The notes under the pieces were generated by a model. That model was given only the letters and a program-made list of their open reading frames with translations, made no database searches and was not told the DNA's origin. 64,000 bases of DNA from Alphaproteobacteria bacterium (GTDB lineage Bacteria > Pseudomonadota > Alphaproteobacteria > Micropepsales > Micropepsaceae). Shown here one piece after another: positions 56,715 through 63,981 of the stretch. The stretch lies in the NCBI GenBank assembly GCA_017983635.1, contig JAGOBA010000012.1, forward strand, positions 83,958 to 147,957, in the 5' to 3' direction. Numbering within the stretch: position 1 is the first letter of the stretch; every line of letters starts with the position of its first letter. A program made the translations under genes and the position numbers.

Positions 56715-58073
56715 TCAACTCTTCGTCTTCAAAAGCACCAACTCCTCCGCCGCCGACGGGTGCAGCGCGACGGTCTGATCGAAGTCGCGCTTTGTCGCTT
56801 TCATCTTCACCGCGATCGCGACGCACTGAACCATCTCCGCCGCCGCCTCGCCCATGACGTGACAGCCGAGCACCCGGTCGCTGCCTTGATCCACGATCAA
56901 CTTCATGAAGATCAGCGTATCGCGCCCCGACATCGTCGCCCGCATCGGCCGGAACGCGGTCTTGTAGATATCGATCTTCGCAAACGCCGCCCGCGCCGCC
57001 TCTTCCGTCAGGCCCACGGTGCCGATCTCGGGCGTGCCGAACACGGCCGTCGGAATATCCGCATGATCGACCGTCGTCGGCCGCCCGTTGAACACGGTGT
57101 CGGCAAAGGCCTGGCCCTCGCGGATCGCCACCGGTGTCAAGTTCACGCGGTCGGTAACGTCGCCAACCGCGTAGATGCTGGCCTGCGACGAACGCGAATA
57201 GCCATCCACTTTCACCGCCCGCCTGTCCGTCAGCTCGACGCCGCAGTGTTCGAGCCCTAGCCCGCCCGTATTCGGCCGCCGCCCAACCGCAAACATCACC
57301 TCGTCGACGACATGCTCCGTGCCGTCTTTGAGACGCACCTTCTTGCGCCCCGCCTCCGCCTTGATCGAGGCGACGGCCGACTTCAGGTGCACATCGACGC
57401 CGCGCTTTTGCAGCTCGTGCCGCATCCGCTCGCGCAGCTCGTGATCGAACCCGCGCAGGATCTCCTCGCCGTGATGCACCAGCAGCGTCCGTGCGCCCAG
57501 CCCCTTGAAGATGCCCGCGAACTCGACCGCGATATAGCCGCCGCCGACCACCATCACGCACTTCGGCAGATCCTTCAGATGAAAGGCCTCGTTCGAGGTA
57601 ATGGCGAGATCGTTGCCCTCGACATCCTCCGGTACGAACGCCCGCCCGCCCGTGGCGATCAGCACATGCTTGGCCGTGATCGTCTTGTTCGCCTTCAGCA
57701 GATGAACCGTGTGCGGATCGCGCATCACCGCCCGGTCTTCGAACAGCGACGCCCCGGCGCTCGCCAGGTTCTTCTTGTAGAGCCCCTCAAGCCGCGCGAT
57801 CTCGCGATCCTTGTTGGCGATCAGCGTCGCCCAATCGAACGTCGCATGCGGCACATGCCAGCCGAACCCTGCCGAATCCGCAAAGTCCTCCGAAAACCGG
57901 CTCGCATAGACCATCAACTTCTTCGGCACGCAGCCGCGGATCACACACGTGCCCCCAACGCGGTACTCCTCCACGACGGCGGCCTTAGCGCCAGCCTGCG
58001 CCGCCACCCGCGTCGCCCGCACCCCGCCGGAGCCTGCTCCGATCGTCACCAAGTCGAAGTCATAAGAAGTCAT
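56715..58073 (-). CDS. gor: Glutathione-disulfide reductase
   Basis: A 452-residue FAD enzyme that keeps glutathione reduced with NADPH. The redox pair is C43 and C48 in GTCVIRGCVPKK. FAD motif GAGSGGVRA, NADPH motif VVGGGYIAVEF and FAD motif YAVGDVTDR are present. The C-terminal base histidine is in LHPSAAEEL, the interface motif being HPS where HPT is usual. Convergent with the VOC gene at 2 bp. Confidence 0.94.
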   Translation of the reverse strand: MTSYDFDLVTIGAGSGGVRATRVAAQAGAKAAVVEEYRVGGTCVIRGCVPKKLMVYASRFSEDFADSAGFGWHVPHATFDWATLIANKDREIARLEGLYKKNLASAGASLFEDRAVMRDPHTVHLLKANKTITAKHVLIATGGRAFVPEDVEGNDLAITSNEAFHLKDLPKCVMVVGGGYIAVEFAGIFKGLGARTLLVHHGEEILRGFDHELRERMRHELQKRGVDVHLKSAVASIKAEAGRKKVRLKDGTEHVVDEVMFAVGRRPNTGGLGLEHCGVELTDRRAVKVDGYSRSSQASIYAVGDVTDRVNLTPVAIREGQAFADTVFNGRPTTVDHADIPTAVFGTPEIGTVGLTEEAARAAFAKIDIYKTAFRPMRATMSGRDTLIFMKLIVDQGSDRVLGCHVMGEAAAEMVQCVAIAVKMKATKRDFDQTVALHPSAAEELVLLKTKS

Positions 58074-58166
58074 CGCGATCCTTCACGAAACCATCGGTTG
58101 CGCCAAAACTGAATGATATTCGAATATGCGTTTGATGCGTTTATTCTGCAGTCCTGAGCCAAATTA

Positions 58167-58196
58167 TCCGTTTGAAATCCGTTTGCCGTCCGTTTG
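58167..58196. promoter_or_regulatory. Three TCCGTTTG direct repeats with 11-bp period
   Basis: TCCGTTTG begins at 58167, 58178 and 58189, exactly 11 bp apart. One-turn direct repeats are the usual binding pattern of OmpR/PhoB-type response regulators. The array lies 94-123 bp before the gor start. Confidence 0.5.
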
Positions 58197-58305
58197 CATA
58201 GATAGTCTCACAACATCAAAAGCGCAGAAGTCACAACGGCCGAAGCTTACCCACGAACACGACAACGATCGTCACATTCCCGCTCAAGCCGCCAATCGAC
58301 GATAA

Positions 58306-58320
58306 GAACATAAATAGAAC
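58306..58320. promoter_or_regulatory. SOS-box-like site (GAAC-N7-GAAC)
   Basis: GAACATAAATAGAAC fits the alphaproteobacterial LexA target (GTTC-N7-GTTC, here on the opposite strand). No DNA repair gene is close; gor starts 233 bp left and the PEP-CTERM gene 315 bp right. Confidence 0.5.
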
Positions 58321-58463
58321 AACTTCCGACAACTGTCAAAGAATTCCGGGGCCCAGCGGTCCAGGAAGAGAACAAAATTCGGTGACAGCTTACGCAGCAG
58401 TTCGCAACGCGAAGCCTAACCGACTTCTCGCCGCATCGTCGCCCGGGGATCGCGCCGCCGTCC

Positions 58464-58539
58464 TGTAAAGATTTCCGACACGCCCCCGTATGTCCGGCAT
58501 CGCCGCCAGCAGACCCGCAACGTGTCGGAAATCTTTACA
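58464..58539. promoter_or_regulatory. Perfect 19-bp inverted repeat upstream of the PEP-CTERM gene
   Basis: TGTAAAGATTTCCGACACG (58464-58482) and its exact complement CGTGTCGGAAATCTTTACA (58521-58539) are separated by 38 bp, 96 bp before the start codon. The arrangement looks like paired activator sites. PEP-CTERM genes in other proteobacteria are controlled by the NtrC-type regulator PrsR; I infer a similar role here. Confidence 0.65.
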
Positions 58540-58634
58540 CCCACCCCAGATCGAATCATGGGAACTTTCACCATCCAACAGCGTCGGGCCAACCCTCAAG
58601 GACTCAGGGCTCGCGGCAAACAAACGGGGTAACG

Positions 58635-59222
58635 ATGAAAAGCAAATTCTCGAAATTTCTTGCGGCAGCCGCGTTCGCGGTAGGCGCATTACTAGCCTTC
58701 GGAACCACGAACGCAAGTGCCACGGTCATCAACTTCACCGACGTTGAGGCACCCGGCGTCAGCTGCTGCGGTCTAGTGAACCCGAACGCATGGTCTTCCT
58801 ACGGCATTACGGTGAGTGGTGCGTACTGGTATCAAGACTTCCGCGACACGTTCGATACGATGGGCTTGTCGGTGTTTTCTGAAAGACCTTCAGGCACGGG
58901 CGTAATCCAATTTGCGTCACCGGTCTCCAATCTGAGCGTCGACTACTGGTCGATCGGTGGCAACAGCGTCACCGTGGACGCCTATGACGCCTTCCATGTT
59001 CTGCTCGGTACCGTAACGATCGGCGGCCCAGCGGATACATTTGGCACGACAAACTTCGGAAACGGCGTAGGCTTTCTGGAGTGGTCGGGCAATACCGGCT
59101 TCGCACAAGTTTCGACGGTGAGCTTCGACTCGGTTCCGGAGCCCTCCACAATCGCGCTGATCTTGGTGAGCTTTGCTCTGTTGGCCTTCGCCGCTTGGCG
59201 CCGCCAACAGACCGCCGCCTGA
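58635..59222 (+). CDS. PEP-CTERM sorting domain protein
   Basis: A 195-residue exported protein. It has a signal peptide (hydrophobic AAAFAVGALLAFG, cut after NASA), a beta-rich middle with two adjacent cysteines (SCCGLVN), and the C-terminal sorting signal: V-P-E-P near 167-170, a hydrophobic helix (TIALILVSFALLAFAAW) and basic end RRQ. Exosortase recognises and cleaves at such tails; no exosortase gene is in the window. These proteins usually serve exopolysaccharide or surface structures. A strong terminator follows. Confidence 0.93.
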   Translation: MKSKFSKFLAAAAFAVGALLAFGTTNASATVINFTDVEAPGVSCCGLVNPNAWSSYGITVSGAYWYQDFRDTFDTMGLSVFSERPSGTGVIQFASPVSNLSVDYWSIGGNSVTVDAYDAFHVLLGTVTIGGPADTFGTTNFGNGVGFLEWSGNTGFAQVSTVSFDSVPEPSTIALILVSFALLAFAAWRRQQTAA

Positions 59223-59244
59223 GCCGCACGCAGCTTCGAATTGG

Positions 59245-59272
59245 AAAGACCCGCTTCGGCGGGTCTTTTTTT
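59245..59272 (+). terminator. Rho-independent terminator
   Basis: AAAGACCCGC-TTCG-GCGGGTCTTT forms a 10-bp stem with a TTCG tetraloop followed by more T residues, 22 bp after the PEP-CTERM stop. Confidence 0.92.
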
Positions 59273-59284
59273 GCCTGCGCGCGG

Positions 59285-59806
59285 TCAACGAGATAACTCA
59301 TCGACGAACTGCGCACGCTCTGCCTCATGGCGGACTCGCACCACCCGGCCCTTGAAGTGCCGCGCCAGCAACGTCTCGGCCAGCGGCAACTGCTTCGCCC
59401 GGTACGTCACGATGTAGCGATAGAATTCCAGATCGAACGCCTCCGGACAGCCGGGTGCCAGATCGGGCCGCGTTTCGCCGCGATAGGTCAACCAACGCTT
59501 CACGGCGCGATAAAGACAAAGCACCGTCGGCGGATCGAGCAGCACCACCACATCCGCCCGCTCGAACCGCGCGGGCCCCGCGCTATCGAAGAACCCGCCA
59601 TCCAAGATCCAGCGCTCGCGCGCGACGATCTCGTCCACCGCGCGGCGAAACGCGCTGACGTCGGCCGGCGGCTTCCATCCGGGCTGCCAATACATCTGAT
59701 CGAGGTGATAGGCGGGCACACCCGTCCGCGCCGCAAGCTCCCGCGTGAGCGTCGACTTGCCTGACCCCGAACACCCGATGACGGCAATCCGGTTGATGCC
59801 GCGCAT
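59285..59806 (-). CDS. P-loop kinase, adenylate-kinase/FlaR-like
   Basis: A 173-residue nucleotide kinase-like protein. The Walker A motif is GCSGSGKST (residues 11-19), followed by YHLDQMYWQPGW and WILDGGF, and a later DVVVLLDPP strand. These match DNA-topology-modulation (FlaR) or shikimate/adenylate kinase-like small ATPases. The substrate is not known. Confidence 0.87.
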   Translation of the reverse strand: MRGINRIAVIGCSGSGKSTLTRELAARTGVPAYHLDQMYWQPGWKPPADVSAFRRAVDEIVARERWILDGGFFDSAGPARFERADVVVLLDPPTVLCLYRAVKRWLTYRGETRPDLAPGCPEAFDLEFYRYIVTYRAKQLPLAETLLARHFKGRVVRVRHEAERAQFVDELSR

Positions 59807-59824
59807 GGCAATCGCGCTGTGCGC

Positions 59825-60187
59825 CTACGGCACCCCCCACGCACCGCACACCGCAGGCAGATAGAGCCCTTCGTTGGCGCGCGGAATCGGAGAGCCGGTC
59901 CCCAACGTGCGCGCGCCCCACACAAACTTGTCACGTCCCGGCGCACCGTACGGCGGAAGCGCAAAGATGCAGCCGAACTGAACATGCGTCGCGTTGATCG
60001 CCTGTCCGAACCGCTGACAATCGGCGACCGACCAGCTTGCAGGCACGGTCACGATGCTGCGCCAACCGCCCGGCACGAGCGGACTGCAGAGCATGCTCTT
60101 CGCCGGCACGTCGCCACGCACCTGCGGACTCATAAACACCAGCAACGCCACCATCACCGCGCTCGCGCACACGACAAGATACCGCAT
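59825..60187 (-). CDS. Small exported hypothetical protein
   Basis: A 120-residue protein with a signal peptide (YLVVCASAVMVALLVFM, likely cut near VRGDV) and three cysteines in the mature part. The middle, SIVTVPASWSVADCQRFGQAINATHVQFGCIF, looks like a small folded domain. I do not recognise a family. The start is ATG 60187 with GGAGGT 4 bp before it. Confidence 0.75.
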   Translation of the reverse strand: MRYLVVCASAVMVALLVFMSPQVRGDVPAKSMLCSPLVPGGWRSIVTVPASWSVADCQRFGQAINATHVQFGCIFALPPYGAPGRDKFVWGARTLGTGSPIPRANEGLYLPAVCGAWGVP

Positions 60188-60273
60188 CGTCACCTCCCAA
60201 AGTGGATGTCCGAGCATAGCACGAGCCGCGCACCAAATCGCTGGAGATCAAGCCCGCGAGAACGACCCATCGC

Positions 60274-60738
60274 CTAACGCTTACACCCCTGCCCGATCCG
60301 CGCCGCACTAAACGTCCAGTCCGTGCCTTCGACCTTGCCGTTGACGGTGCCCTCGATGCGCGCGTGCAGCACATCGCCTTCGCGCCGGTACAAGATGCGC
60401 TGCGGAAAATCGTGTCCCTTGTTCTCGAACGCGGCCCGCTTTCCCTCGTGCAGCACCATGTCGAACGCCGTCACCGGCGCGCCGTCCGGCATCGAGAAAT
60501 AGGCGAGCCCGTCCTTCCCGTTCGAACCCACGCGCAGAAACTCGAACGACTCGCGCGTCTTCCCGCGCGTGAGGTTCGTGCCGGCAAGCATCGTCTCGCC
60601 CGCGATCCAATTCTCGACAACCTGCTCGCCACCCGCGCACGACAGCCAGTACCCCGCCATCCACGTGGGCAACGGCGTGCCGGCTTGAGCCGGTGCAAGC
60701 GATGAAAGCGCAATCAAAGCAAAAGCAAACAGACGCAC
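60274..60738 (-). CDS. Exported DUF6265-like protein
   Basis: A 154-residue protein with signal peptide (LFAFALIALSSLAPAQA) and a lipocalin-like beta domain. The pattern WMAGYWLSCAGGEQVVENW, then FEFLRVG, FDMVLHEGKRAAFENKGHDFPQRI, is typical of the DUF6265 family. Two cysteines may pair. The start is GTG 60738 with GGAGG at a good distance; GTG 60762 is possible. Ligand unknown. Confidence 0.82.
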   Translation of the reverse strand: MRLFAFALIALSSLAPAQAGTPLPTWMAGYWLSCAGGEQVVENWIAGETMLAGTNLTRGKTRESFEFLRVGSNGKDGLAYFSMPDGAPVTAFDMVLHEGKRAAFENKGHDFPQRILYRREGDVLHARIEGTVNGKVEGTDWTFSAARIGQGCKR

Positions 60739-60797
60739 GTCGAAACCTCCCTTGATCCGCACTCACCCTAGCGCGCGCATACGCGGACAATCTTGTA

Positions 60798-61586
60798 TCA
60801 AGCCGACGCGCCGGCGGGCGCCGCCAAGGCCCGCGCAAGCCCGGTCCGCTGCGCCGCCCATTCGCTTGCCGTGCAACCAAGGAACCGCCGGAAGTCGCGC
60901 GCCATCTGCGGCTGATCGAAATAGCCGGCATCGAGCGCCGCCTTCAGCCACCCCGCGCGCCGTGGCCGTTCGATCAAGTCGAACACATGCCGGAAACGCA
61001 AAATCGCGCGCAGCAAGCGCGGGCTCACGCCGACCGCGGCCTTGAACCGCCGTTCGAACTGCCGCTCCGACAAAGGGCTGCGGCTCGCATCGCGCCCGGC
61101 GAGAAGATCACCCACGGCCGCACGGACGATCGGATCGAGCGCCGCCCCATCAACGCGAGCACGCACGTAGTCTTGAACGACACCAACCATCGACGCCGGC
61201 CGCTTCGCGCGCCGCGCCGCTTGCCCGAGCGCGTCGGCCGCCGCCCCATGCACATCAACCAAATCGACCCGCTTGTCGGTCGCCACACTCACATCGCGCC
61301 CGAAAAAAGCGCGCGCCCCATCCGGCCGGAAGCGCACACCGACGACGGCGGCGGCACCCTCCGCCACGAGCGTCAACGGCTTCGTCAGCTGTCCCGCAAA
61401 CAGAACGCGCGGTTGCAGCGACCGCGCGCCGACCTCGCGATAAGGCATCCCCAAATGCACAATGAACTCGCACCGCCCATCCGGCGCAATCGGCTGCGCG
61501 GAACGATCCGCCGGCGTCTCATAGGTCCAGACGCACTGAACAAAATCGGCAAGCGACCGATCAGGCGCCAACTCGCGGTAGGTCAC
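60798..61586 (-). CDS. AraC family transcriptional regulator
   Basis: A 262-residue regulator. The N-terminal half is a DUF6597-type sensor domain (VQCVWTYETP, PDGRCEFIVHLG); the C-terminal half is the two-HTH AraC domain, with SERQFERRFKAAVGVSPRLLRAILRFRHVF and the second helix set LDAGYFDQPQMARDFRRFLGCTA. The start is GTG 61586. A GGGGGTATACCCCC palindrome lies 16 bp upstream of the start. Confidence 0.9.
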   Translation of the reverse strand: MTYRELAPDRSLADFVQCVWTYETPADRSAQPIAPDGRCEFIVHLGMPYREVGARSLQPRVLFAGQLTKPLTLVAEGAAAVVGVRFRPDGARAFFGRDVSVATDKRVDLVDVHGAAADALGQAARRAKRPASMVGVVQDYVRARVDGAALDPIVRAAVGDLLAGRDASRSPLSERQFERRFKAAVGVSPRLLRAILRFRHVFDLIERPRRAGWLKAALDAGYFDQPQMARDFRRFLGCTASEWAAQRTGLARALAAPAGASA

Positions 61587-61601
61587 GGCTCAAACCCCGC
61601 A

Positions 61602-61615
61602 GGGGGTATACCCCC
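61602..61615. promoter_or_regulatory. 14-bp perfect palindrome before araC-type gene
   Basis: GGGGGTATACCCCC is fully self-complementary and 16 bp upstream of the GTG start, so it covers the leader or ribosome site. G5/C5-TAT half-sites recall CsoR/RcnR-type metal-repressor operators in reversed order, but no such repressor is in the window. Confidence 0.4.
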
Positions 61616-61770
61616 AGTCCAAATTCGACGAACAACCCCATGTACCCGGGAGTTAGCGGAAAAACCGCCCCCCGAACGCCCCCAAAGTCCGGGTCCGACC
61701 AGAAGGTCCGCACCGCCACGTCTCTGTCCGTCATCGCTCCATCAGCCCTATTTGCGTGCCAATCACATTA

Positions 61771-61785
61771 GAACATAATAAGAAC
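61771..61785 (+). promoter_or_regulatory. SOS-box-like site overlapping a putative promoter
   Basis: GAACATAATAAGAAC fits GAAC-N7-GAAC. It overlaps a possible -10 CATAAT (61774-61779), which has a possible -35 TTGCGT (61752-61757) at 16-bp spacing, so LexA binding would block the promoter for the gene at 61910. Confidence 0.55.
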
Positions 61786-61909
61786 ATTGGCAAGCGAAAA
61801 GTGCGATCAAAACAACCGCCAAACCCTGCAGCCATGAGCCCGCGCAGACCGCCGAGCCTTCCGGTATGGTATGCATCAACTTGGACGCGGGCAGAGCGAG
61901 GATTTCGAA

Positions 61910-62377
61910 ATGAGTTTGAAAACGAACATCGTTCTGTCGACTGTTCTGGCGCTGTTGGCATTGCCCTGCGGAGCCGGCACCGCCAGCGCAGATGCGCTGA
62001 ATGACATTACGGAAGTTCTTCGCGCGGACTCCACGTTCCAGGCCTGCGCCCCGCTCAACAAAATATCCATCAGTGACGGACAGCTGACGTTAAATATGTG
62101 CACCGACCAATGCTTCGGCACGCTTCAGAGCGCCCGGTTGGATGACCTGGACTTTGCCCAAACACGAAGCGTGCAACTCCCGGGAAAGTCGGACAGAGCG
62201 TTCGTCGAAGTCCCATGCAAGGCGAAGGACAGGTGCGTTGTGATGGAGTACGGCTCGAGCTTCGGTGCGGATTGCGACAAAAGCGACGCCACCAAGCAGA
62301 TCACGACCGAAATCAATGTTCCCATTGCGCGCAAGGAAGCCGATCGCCTGCGAAGCCTTCTGCAATCGGTAAAGTAG
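61910..62377 (+). CDS. Exported cysteine-containing hypothetical protein, possibly truncated by an in-frame TAG
   Basis: A 155-residue protein with a signal peptide (NIVLSTVLALLALPCGAGTASA) and six further cysteines in the mature part (for example CTDQCFG, CKAKDRC, GADCDK), suited to disulfides in the periplasm. No family recognised. The start is ATG 61910. After the TAG at 62375 the same frame stays open for 37 more alanine/lysine-rich codons with normal G/C third bases to a second TAG at 62489. An SOS-like box lies 125 bp upstream of its start. Confidence 0.75.
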   Translation: MSLKTNIVLSTVLALLALPCGAGTASADALNDITEVLRADSTFQACAPLNKISISDGQLTLNMCTDQCFGTLQSARLDDLDFAQTRSVQLPGKSDRAFVEVPCKAKDRCVVMEYGSSFGADCDKSDATKQITTEINVPIARKEADRLRSLLQSVK

Positions 62378-62545
62378 GACGCGAGCGCCAAAACCGCGCC
62401 TACATCCGCCGACCCGTCCGCCGTAGCGCCATGCGCGAAGGCGGAAGCGAAGGCGGACGCCCGGCTCAAGCGAGTCAAGCGCAGGGCATAGGTATTATGT
62501 CACCGTATTTCCTACTAAAATGTCTGCTGCAGTTTGTACCGAGTC

Positions 62546-63676
62546 CTATTTCTTTGATTTCTTTGGCGCTTCGTCGCCTTTGGACGCCGACGAATCCTCG
62601 TCAGCAGTTGCGCTCGGTAGCTTCAAAATCGGGTTGCCATCCAACTTTAGAAACCGAAGTTGGGACGACCCTGCTTGAACCGCCTTGAGTGCCGCGTTTT
62701 CAGCGGCACCTTGAGCATCTTCATCTTCTACCTTTTGATCATCAGGCTTTGCCCGAACTTCGAAATTGAAGCCGTTGTCTAGTCTCAACGCGATATCGCT
62801 CAAGGCACTTCTCAACTCCACTCTAAGCTCGGTCTTTCGCTTCACGACGCGCCCGCCTCCATCCAGCACCTCATCGACAACTTTGAGCACTGTCGCCTCC
62901 ATTCGACTGTTTGCATGCTCCTCCAAAGCAGCCGTAGCTGCTTCTGGCACACCATTCGCCTTTAGATCATGGATCGACTTGCGTATGTCTTGAATGCTTT
63001 TGAACGCGTCAAGTAGTGCGTTCAGTGCGTCCAACCACAGTTTTGCGGTAACTGGATCGATCAAGAAGAAGATCGAGAGATCGCTGGAGGAAACAGATCG
63101 GATTCGAAGCTCGGCGCGACTACCCGTCGATACCTCCTGAAATGCACCAACCAACTTTGAGAGCCTCGTCAACTCTTTTCCAAAGGTGTGAACGTCGTTC
63201 TTGACTGCTTTGCGTGGGATCAACACGCCCAATTCGGCAGTACCCGCATCGACATCCTCAGCCCCTATGCAGAACCTCTCCATGGCTCCAATGAAGTTGC
63301 GCAGCGATTGAACGCCATCGCTCAGCTGCTGCACAATTCGAGTTAGCTGGCTGTCGGAAACCGAGGGCGTGAGTGCGTTCTCTCGCAGGATATCCTCGAC
63401 CTCTCTCAACAACTCATTGCCTATGAACAAGTTCAATGAGTGCTCGTGCATGTGTTGAAGCCACGTCTGCGAAAAGCGGTTTGAAGAGAGCTTCGGCAGG
63501 CGATCGCGCAACTCTATCAATGCCTGATCGACAGCTTGCGCGAAAGATGGTTGTGCTGGCTGCGATGCTTTGTTTTTCAAGTGCTGCAACAGTTCTGCCA
63601 GCTTTACCTGGTAATTAAATGATTGTAAGTCTTCAAGAATTGCTTTTGCTATCGCGTGAAATCGCTCGATGTTCAT
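62546..63676 (-). CDS. Unrecognised soluble protein of low G+C, probably acquired
   Basis: A 376-residue protein without signal peptide or clear membrane segment and of no family I recognise. It is helical through residues about 1-200, has a strand-rich part (ELRIRSVSSSDLSIFFLIDPVTAKLW) near 190-215, then helices, and ends in a charged tail (SKGDEAPKKSKK). Its G+C is visibly lower than the rest of the window, with many A/T third bases. It lies beside a group II intron end, so transfer is likely. It could be a mobile-island or defence-island component, but nothing in the sequence proves that. Confidence 0.7.
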   Translation of the reverse strand: MNIERFHAIAKAILEDLQSFNYQVKLAELLQHLKNKASQPAQPSFAQAVDQALIELRDRLPKLSSNRFSQTWLQHMHEHSLNLFIGNELLREVEDILRENALTPSVSDSQLTRIVQQLSDGVQSLRNFIGAMERFCIGAEDVDAGTAELGVLIPRKAVKNDVHTFGKELTRLSKLVGAFQEVSTGSRAELRIRSVSSSDLSIFFLIDPVTAKLWLDALNALLDAFKSIQDIRKSIHDLKANGVPEAATAALEEHANSRMEATVLKVVDEVLDGGGRVVKRKTELRVELRSALSDIALRLDNGFNFEVRAKPDDQKVEDEDAQGAAENAALKAVQAGSSQLRFLKLDGNPILKLPSATADEDSSASKGDEAPKKSKK

Positions 63677-63798
63677 TTGATTCGAAGCTCGCTTGCCACT
63701 TACAGTGGTACACCCATTGGCTCCGTTCAGTCAAAGCGACTAGCCACCAATTTGACAAAATCTACCGCCAACCTTTAGCTCTGAGTGCAGGACCACGG

Positions 63799-63981
63799 AT
63801 TGCGGTAGGGACGCTCATTGCTGAGCGCGCCCCCCGCACAGAACCGTACGTGCGGCTTTCCCGCATACGGCTCCCACCTTGGATGATGACGCCGATCTCT
63901 TGGCGTACGCACATCACCGTGTCACCCTTTCCCAGTTCTGAGCCTGGCACGTGTCACGTCAACGCGCATTCTCCTTGGCCC
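63799..63981 (-). mobile_element. 3' end of a group II intron (domains V and VI), truncated by the window end
   Basis: On the minus strand 63873-63841 reads as domain V: a 33-base hairpin beginning GAGCCGTATGCGG with a GAAA loop and ending CACGTACGGTTC, including the AGC triad and the two-base CG bulge. It is followed by a domain VI-like hairpin (CGCTCA-gcaa-TGAGCG with flanking GGG/CCC and a bulged A in CCCTACC), and the intron 3' boundary would be CGCAAT at 63799. The rest, including any ltrA gene, lies beyond the window. Confidence 0.8.

Larger units (their letters stand above)
58074..58634. other. 561-bp intergenic region between gor and the PEP-CTERM gene
   Basis: No gene of coding character is seen on either strand. 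The region holds, in order: a 12-bp palindrome ATATTCGAATAT (58116-58127), three direct repeats of TCCGTTTG at 11-bp steps (58167-58196), an SOS-like box (58306-58320), and a perfect 19-bp inverted repeat (58464-58539). Its left half is A+T-richer than the flanking genes. Confidence 0.7.
61587..61909. other. 323-bp intergenic region with two regulatory signals
   Basis: The gap between the araC-type gene and the exported hypothetical gene contains the palindrome at 61602-61615 and the SOS-like box at 61771-61785. Short open frames through it (for example 61756-62004) have no coding character or ribosome site and are not called. Confidence 0.7.

Noticed and set aside
58540..58634. Sigma-54 promoter (GG-N10-GC) between the inverted repeat and the PEP-CTERM gene
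   Set aside because: I searched this stretch by eye and found no GG-N10-GC with good flanks.
63762..63950. Small minus-strand open frame across the group II intron end
   Set aside because: It runs through structured RNA domains V and VI and has no protein-like features.
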